From Amycolatopsis bartoniae (GTDB taxonomy: Bacteria > Actinomycetota > Actinomycetes > Mycobacteriales > Pseudonocardiaceae), in contig NZ_JACHWH010000008.1 in the NCBI RefSeq assembly GCF_014191255.1, forward strand, positions 1 through 64,000: a stretch of 64,000 bases of DNA. Direction: 5' to 3'. Below the pieces are notes generated by a model that was not told where the DNA came from, did not search any database, and was given only the letters and a program-made list of their open reading frames with translations. Below are positions 60,465-64,000 of the stretch, piece by piece (within the stretch, counting starts at the first letter, position 1; each line of letters begins with the position of its first letter). A program made the position numbers and the translations under genes.

Positions 60465-60905
60465 GTGGACCTTGGGGGAACTTACTACAACACAAAACCC
60501 CAGGTAGAAGCCCTGGAGACCCTGCTCCAGAAGCTCCCGGCCCCATCCGCTCCCGCTCCGCCGCCCGCAAACCGGCCGAAACCAGCTCGTGCACGGCAAC
60601 TCGACGCCGACCAGGTCCAGGAACTCATCGCCGGGTACCAAGCCGGAGCAACCGTGTACGAACTGGGCGACCGGTTCGGCATCGACCGGCGGACGGTCAG
60701 CAACATCCTCAAACGACACGACGTGCCGATGCGCCGCCGCGGACTGGTCCCCGAGAAGGTCGACGACGCCATCCACCTTTACAGCCTTGGCTGGTCGCTC
60801 GCGCGGGTCGGCGCACACCTGGGCGTCGACCACACGACCGTGCTGGCCAAACTCCGCGAACGTGGCATCCCCACTCGCGACACCCACGGACGACCACGAT
60901 CATGA
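60465..60905 (+). CDS. Tandem helix-turn-helix protein (recombinase-associated)
   Basis: A 146-aa protein with a Pro/Ala linker followed by two helix-turn-helix units: '[20 protein letters not shown]' and '[20 protein letters not shown]', ending RDTHGRPRS. The same pair of units occurs in broken copies at 56390 and 59910. Such C-terminal modules are found in serine recombinases and in stand-alone proteins linked to them. GTG start. Intact, so possibly still functional DNA-binding. Confidence 0.6.
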   Translation: MDLGGTYYNTKPQVEALETLLQKLPAPSAPAPPPANRPKPARARQLDADQVQELIAGYQAGATVYELGDRFGIDRRTVSNILKRHDVPMRRRGLVPEKVDDAIHLYSLGWSLARVGAHLGVDHTTVLAKLRERGIPTRDTHGRPRS

Positions 60906-61020
60906 ACGGCGCGGTCGTCGGCACTGTTCATGTCGCGGGTCGCCTGTGCGAAGCTGGGCTTGTCGCCGCTGGTCGGGGAGGCGAGGACGGCAGTATGTCG
61001 AGGTCGGGAAGGAGCCGTTT

Positions 61021-61812
61021 GTGGCGCTCGAGGGCAATCCCAAAGCTTTGATCGAGACGATCGATGGCGTCCTGGTCCGCTCGTTCGGCGTCCACCCTGA
61101 CCGTGACCACGACGAGGTATGCGCCCTGGCCACGACCGGTTACGTGGTGTCGTGCTGGCGGAATACCGTTCTCGAGGACATCCATGCCGGCGGGTTTGTC
61201 TCCACGGCGCGACGTGGATCGTATGCCCGTGACGGGATCCCAGACCGGGACATGGCCCGGCTCAACGTGGCAACCTGGCTCCAAATCCGACCGCACGTCC
61301 ATCCAACGGGGATCGATGTCATGGCGGTTCGGGACCTTCTGCGTGACAAGAAGCGGACCATAACGATGAGCGCGAATACGTTCACATGCGGTGACCTATT
61401 CGCGGGTACCTGGACGAAGCTGGTATGGCATCTCAACGAGGGCGCGTGGTTGCCGGTTCATCTGGCAGACCGGATGTTCGACGGCGACGAAGCCGCAGCC
61501 ATGAGGTACTACGCGGTTTGTGGCGGTAACTATGCCTCACATTGGTTCGGCAACCCTTGGTGGGAGGTAGCGATCACGGCCTGGGCCGAGCAGAATCCGC
61601 CAGCTCGCGCCGAGGATCTCACCCTTGCCCTGCACGCTCCGAATCAGCTCGATGACGACGCTATCCGGTGGCTGATGAACGCGAATTATGACCGATCGTT
61701 CAGGGATGCGATAACGACCTGGAAGCTGGACCGTGGAGTCGACCAGGCTGATCTCGCTGCCGGCCTTTGGTTTCCTCCAGGAGTACCTGAGCTGCCGAAG
61801 TACCTTCTGTAG
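61021..61812 (+). CDS. Hypothetical protein, 263 aa
   Basis: A soluble protein without recognised domain. It contains 'GYVVSCWRNTVLEDIHAGG', 'FTCGDLFAGTWTKLVWHL' and 'NPWWEVAITAWAEQNPP'. GTG with AAGGAG 7 bases upstream is a strong start. It is flanked by mobile-element remnants and by the metal module. A GC-rich hairpin at 61916-61944 may terminate it. Confidence 0.6.
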   Translation: MALEGNPKALIETIDGVLVRSFGVHPDRDHDEVCALATTGYVVSCWRNTVLEDIHAGGFVSTARRGSYARDGIPDRDMARLNVATWLQIRPHVHPTGIDVMAVRDLLRDKKRTITMSANTFTCGDLFAGTWTKLVWHLNEGAWLPVHLADRMFDGDEAAAMRYYAVCGGNYASHWFGNPWWEVAITAWAEQNPPARAEDLTLALHAPNQLDDDAIRWLMNANYDRSFRDAITTWKLDRGVDQADLAAGLWFPPGVPELPKYLL

Positions 61813-61915
61813 GTTTCTACACCCAGCGTCTGCGCCAAGAAGCTCACGGCCGAAGAGAGCTCCGCTGCTTAGCCGGGTCGGCAGACACCTGACCATCGAC
61901 CACCACGCTGCTGAG

Positions 61916-61944
61916 GCGGGTGGGAGCGTGACGTTCCCACCCGC
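61916..61944 (+). terminator. Hairpin downstream of the 263-aa gene
   Basis: GCGGGTGGGA (61916-61925) and TCCCACCCGC (61935-61944), perfect 10-bp arms, 9-base loop, about 100 bases past the stop codon. No T-run. Confidence 0.5.
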
Positions 61945-62098
61945 GACGCCCGGACGACCGCGATAGTGAATCCATCGGTCCGCCTCGTTCCAGAGCCTCT
62001 CGACACGGGTGGCGCATGGGGTCAGGCGGGCTCACGGTCGAGCTGGGGCCGGGGATCCCGCGTCGGCGGGGGTCCCCAGCCGTCGTCCTGCGGGTTGG

Positions 62099-62743
62099 TC
62101 AGCTCTGACCGAGGATGCCGTTCATTTCGGTGATCTCGGCCTGCTGGGCGGTGATGATCTTTTGCGCCAGCGCTTTGGCTTCGGGGCTGCTGCCCTGGGT
62201 GAGTTCGGTGTTGGCCATGTCGATGGCGCCCTGGTGGTGCTGGACCATCATTTGCAGCCACATTCGGTCGAACTCAGCGCCCTGCATGCCTTGCAGTTTG
62301 GTCATGTCGGCGTCGCTCATCATGCCGGGCATCGGGTTGCTGCCGCTCATGCCCGGCATGGACTGGCCGTCGGTCATGCCGGGCATGTTCATGCTGCTCG
62401 TTGCCGGCGCGGCACCCCAGGTGGACAGCCAGCCGGTCATCTGCTGGATCTCGGGGTCCTGGGCCTTCTGGATGCGATCGGCCAGGTCAATCACCTTGGC
62501 GTTGATGGTGCGGCTGGGCACCAATTTGGCCATGGTCACGGCCTGCTGGTGGTGCGGGATCATCTCCTGGGCGAAGGCGACGTCGGCCTGGTTGTGATTG
62601 CCCTGCTGGCCGGCGGGCGCGCTGGTCGAGCTGGTCATGGAGGCCATGTCGTGGTCGCTGCTGGTGTTGCCGCTGCAACCGGCGAGCACGGTACCGAGGG
62701 TCAGGACGGCCAGCGCCGTCCCGACCAGGGTTTTCCTGGTCAT
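62099..62743 (-). CDS. DUF305 lipoprotein (metal-associated)
   Basis: A 214-aa lipoprotein with signal sequence and lipobox (LAGCSG), and two DUF305 halves ('FAQEMIPHHQQAVTMAKLV', 'MWLQMMVQHHQGAIDMANTE'), each with the paired His that give the ferritin-like helical bundle. A Met-rich middle (MNMPGM, MPGMSG, MPGMMS) is the type of copper-binding sequence seen in periplasmic copper proteins. ATG 62743. It heads the module with DUF6153 and the permease. Confidence 0.9.
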   Translation of the reverse strand: MTRKTLVGTALAVLTLGTVLAGCSGNTSSDHDMASMTSSTSAPAGQQGNHNQADVAFAQEMIPHHQQAVTMAKLVPSRTINAKVIDLADRIQKAQDPEIQQMTGWLSTWGAAPATSSMNMPGMTDGQSMPGMSGSNPMPGMMSDADMTKLQGMQGAEFDRMWLQMMVQHHQGAIDMANTELTQGSSPEAKALAQKIITAQQAEITEMNGILGQS

Positions 62744-62827
62744 TACTAGGGTCCTCACGTTCTGTTGATGGCTGTGGCACAGGGTTCGGCGTGCCGCGCA
62801 CACCGGTGGTGGGCGGTACTGGCCCTG

Positions 62828-63262
62828 TCACAGCCGCAGAACGCAGAGGGACAAGAGAAGACAGCTGGTCGGGCGAGCACGAGGAGGTCCGCGGCCCGCG
62901 CTGGTCACTGCGGCACTCGGGGTGTGGTGTCTGGTGGTGTTCTGGCTGTGCTGCCACAGCAGCCACGCGATGGCCAGGCCCGCGAGTGCGACGAGCACGG
63001 CCAGGCACAGGTGCAGCGGGTCGTGGCTGTGGCCGGGTGAGTGGCCCGAGCCGCTGTCGACAAGGTGGTCCAGGCAGCACGCCGGTTCGGCTACCGGAAT
63101 CGCCATGGCCGGACCGGAGACCTCCGGGGAGGCGCTCACCATGGTCATCGCCTGGGCGGGTGCCGAGCCGGGGGCAACCAGGCTGTGCATGCCGATCAGG
63201 GCGAACGCGAGCGCGGACAGCAGCGCCCACCGCAGGGTTGCTGAACTCGCCGCGGACACCAT
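62828..63262 (-). CDS. DUF6153-type small membrane protein
   Basis: A 144-aa protein. A first helix (LRWALLSALAFALIGMHSLV), an extracytoplasmic segment with 'EPACCLDHLVDSG' and the His-rich 'SGHSPGHSHDPLHLC', a second helix ('LAVLVALAGLAIAWLLW'), and a short tail. Such Cys/His-rich proteins travel with DUF305 genes in actinomycete copper clusters. It lies 84 bases upstream of the lipoprotein gene on the same strand. Confidence 0.8.
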   Translation of the reverse strand: MVSAASSATLRWALLSALAFALIGMHSLVAPGSAPAQAMTMVSASPEVSGPAMAIPVAEPACCLDHLVDSGSGHSPGHSHDPLHLCLAVLVALAGLAIAWLLWQHSQNTTRHHTPSAAVTSAGRGPPRARPTSCLLLSLCVLRL

Positions 63263-63477
63263 GTCTCCACCGTAAGGTCAGCCTCGCCTGGCCGCTTCGG
63301 GCGGGTGATCGGTGAAGACCGGCACATCACGAGGTACGGCGCGGCCAGCCGCACGGTTCACGACTGCCTTGCGCGACATGGGGTCTGACTGCCTTTGCGA
63401 TCCACTGCACTGGATGTCGTTATGGCTGGTGATGGCCGTAGTGGGGGTGGTGGCTGTCGGGCTGCGGCTCGTGCCGG

Positions 63478-64000
63478 TCATGCCCGCCGTGCTCTTTCGT
63501 GTGCCGGCGCGTGACCGCTGTGGTGGTCGTGATCGGTCGCCGAGTCCGGTGAGCCGCCCATCATGGCGAGCATATCCCGGCCGCCGGTCCGGAAGAACCA
63601 CACGAGCAGGACGGCGGCGAGGATCAGGAAGGCGATGTTGAGCCAGGTCGTGTAGTTCCACGAGATCCCTTCCTCCATCACCATCGCGTTGCGTTCCTTC
63701 GGGATGAGACCGGCCGCGCCGAAGAGCAACTCGACGAGGTATCCGGCGCCGACCATGGCGGCGTAGAAGGTGCCGAGCAGCACCAGCGTCATGCGGGTGC
63801 CGTAGTACTTCCGGTAGATGTTGAGAATCGGCAGGATCAGCAGGTCGGCGAAGATGAACGCGACCACGCCGCCGAAGCTGATGCCGCCGTTCCACAGCAC
63901 CGCGGCCAGCGGGACGTTGCCGATCGAGCAGACGAAGGACAGGATCGCCACGATCGGGCCGATGATCGGCCCCACAGCGCCGAGGCCAGCGGGTGGTCGG
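63478..64000 (-). CDS. Predicted permease (DUF318/ArsP-like), 3' part
   Basis: The frame is open to the right edge, so the gene begins beyond the window. The visible 174 codons carry 'SFVCSIGNVPLAAVLWNGG' and 'AFIFADLLILPILNIYRKYY', the conserved second half of PF03773 permeases, which include ArsP-like exporters. The C-terminus has 'DHDHHSGHAPAH'. A frame change near 63497 would extend this His-rich tail (HGGHDRHEPQPDSHHPHYGH) to 63433. Likely exports a metal or metal adduct. Confidence 0.8.
   Translation of the reverse strand, partial: RPPAGLGAVGPIIGPIVAILSFVCSIGNVPLAAVLWNGGISFGGVVAFIFADLLILPILNIYRKYYGTRMTLVLLGTFYAAMVGAGYLVELLFGAAGLIPKERNAMVMEEGISWNYTTWLNIAFLILAAVLLVWFFRTGGRDMLAMMGGSPDSATDHDHHSGHAPAHERARRA

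Larger units (their letters stand above)
56286..60905. mobile_element. Remnants of mobile DNA around a resistance-type gene pair
   Basis: This interval holds two broken and one intact copy of a tandem helix-turn-helix protein of the recombinase-associated kind (56390-56780, 59910-60038, 60465-60905), a frameshifted DUF2637-type membrane gene, an ISAs1-type transposase fragment and a Nudix remnant. An intact monooxygenase/MarR pair (57649-59435) sits in the middle. No terminal inverted repeats or att sites were found, so it is a composite of decayed elements, not one definable transposon. Confidence 0.6.

Overview
The window is very GC-rich and almost fully coding. It uses GTG and TTG starts freely, has many 4- to 31-base gene overlaps, and carries SARP regulators, a conservon, several cytochrome P450s and DrrAB-type exporters. 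This points to an actinomycete of the Pseudonocardiaceae, most likely Amycolatopsis. The racemase at 5345-6448 matches the well-known Amycolatopsis N-acylamino acid racemase residue for residue at its active site (K161/K163, D189, E214, D239, K263), which supports the genus call.

Layout. 1-5299: housekeeping and accessory genes (histidine phosphatase, XRE/DUF5753 regulator, secreted PI-PLC-like enzyme, alpha/beta hydrolase, DHA2 exporter). 5345-15098: an amide / N-acyl amino acid block. It holds the racemase, an MFS transporter, a gamma-glutamyltransferase and an amidase, then a three-gene operon of AsnB, a condensation-domain-like acyltransferase and a CitE-like lyase. 15173-25000: HD protein, NDH-2, GT-C-like membrane protein, zinc ribbon, LysR/SDR pair and a three-gene membrane operon of unknown function. 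23609-28620: GntR-controlled catabolic operon (aldehyde dehydrogenase, FAD oxidoreductase, MHS transporter). 28650-32323: LysR-controlled detoxification set (darcynin, epimerase, MFS). 33453-36084: two-component system and CPBP protease. 36290-40301: a complete conservon (cvnA-E) ending in a P450 without an EXXR motif. 40302-40998: a non-coding array of 13 regularly spaced palindromes, the most unusual feature here. 40999-48508: two more P450s and a large SARP regulator, with a DrrAB exporter. 11-bp-period direct repeats lie in front of both the SARP/P450 pair and drrA, so one small regulon is likely. 48578-54574: unknown proteins including tandem paralogues, a frameshifted secreted protein, and a trypsin-fold protein that has lost all three catalytic residues but carries LGFP cell-wall repeats. 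56286-60905: decayed mobile-element DNA surrounding an intact TetX-like monooxygenase and its MarR regulator. 62099-64000: a copper/metal module (DUF305 lipoprotein, DUF6153 protein, permease).

Regulation can often be read from the DNA. There are LysR T-N11-A boxes at 20163 and 31405, a GntR palindrome at 27873, a MarR-type palindrome inside a near-consensus promoter spacer at 58875-58904, SARP-type repeats at 43651 and 48531, and a terminator at 28618 whose stem ends are the stop codons of two converging genes. No tRNA, rRNA, CRISPR array or complete insertion sequence was seen. Motif searches were done by eye; no database was consulted.
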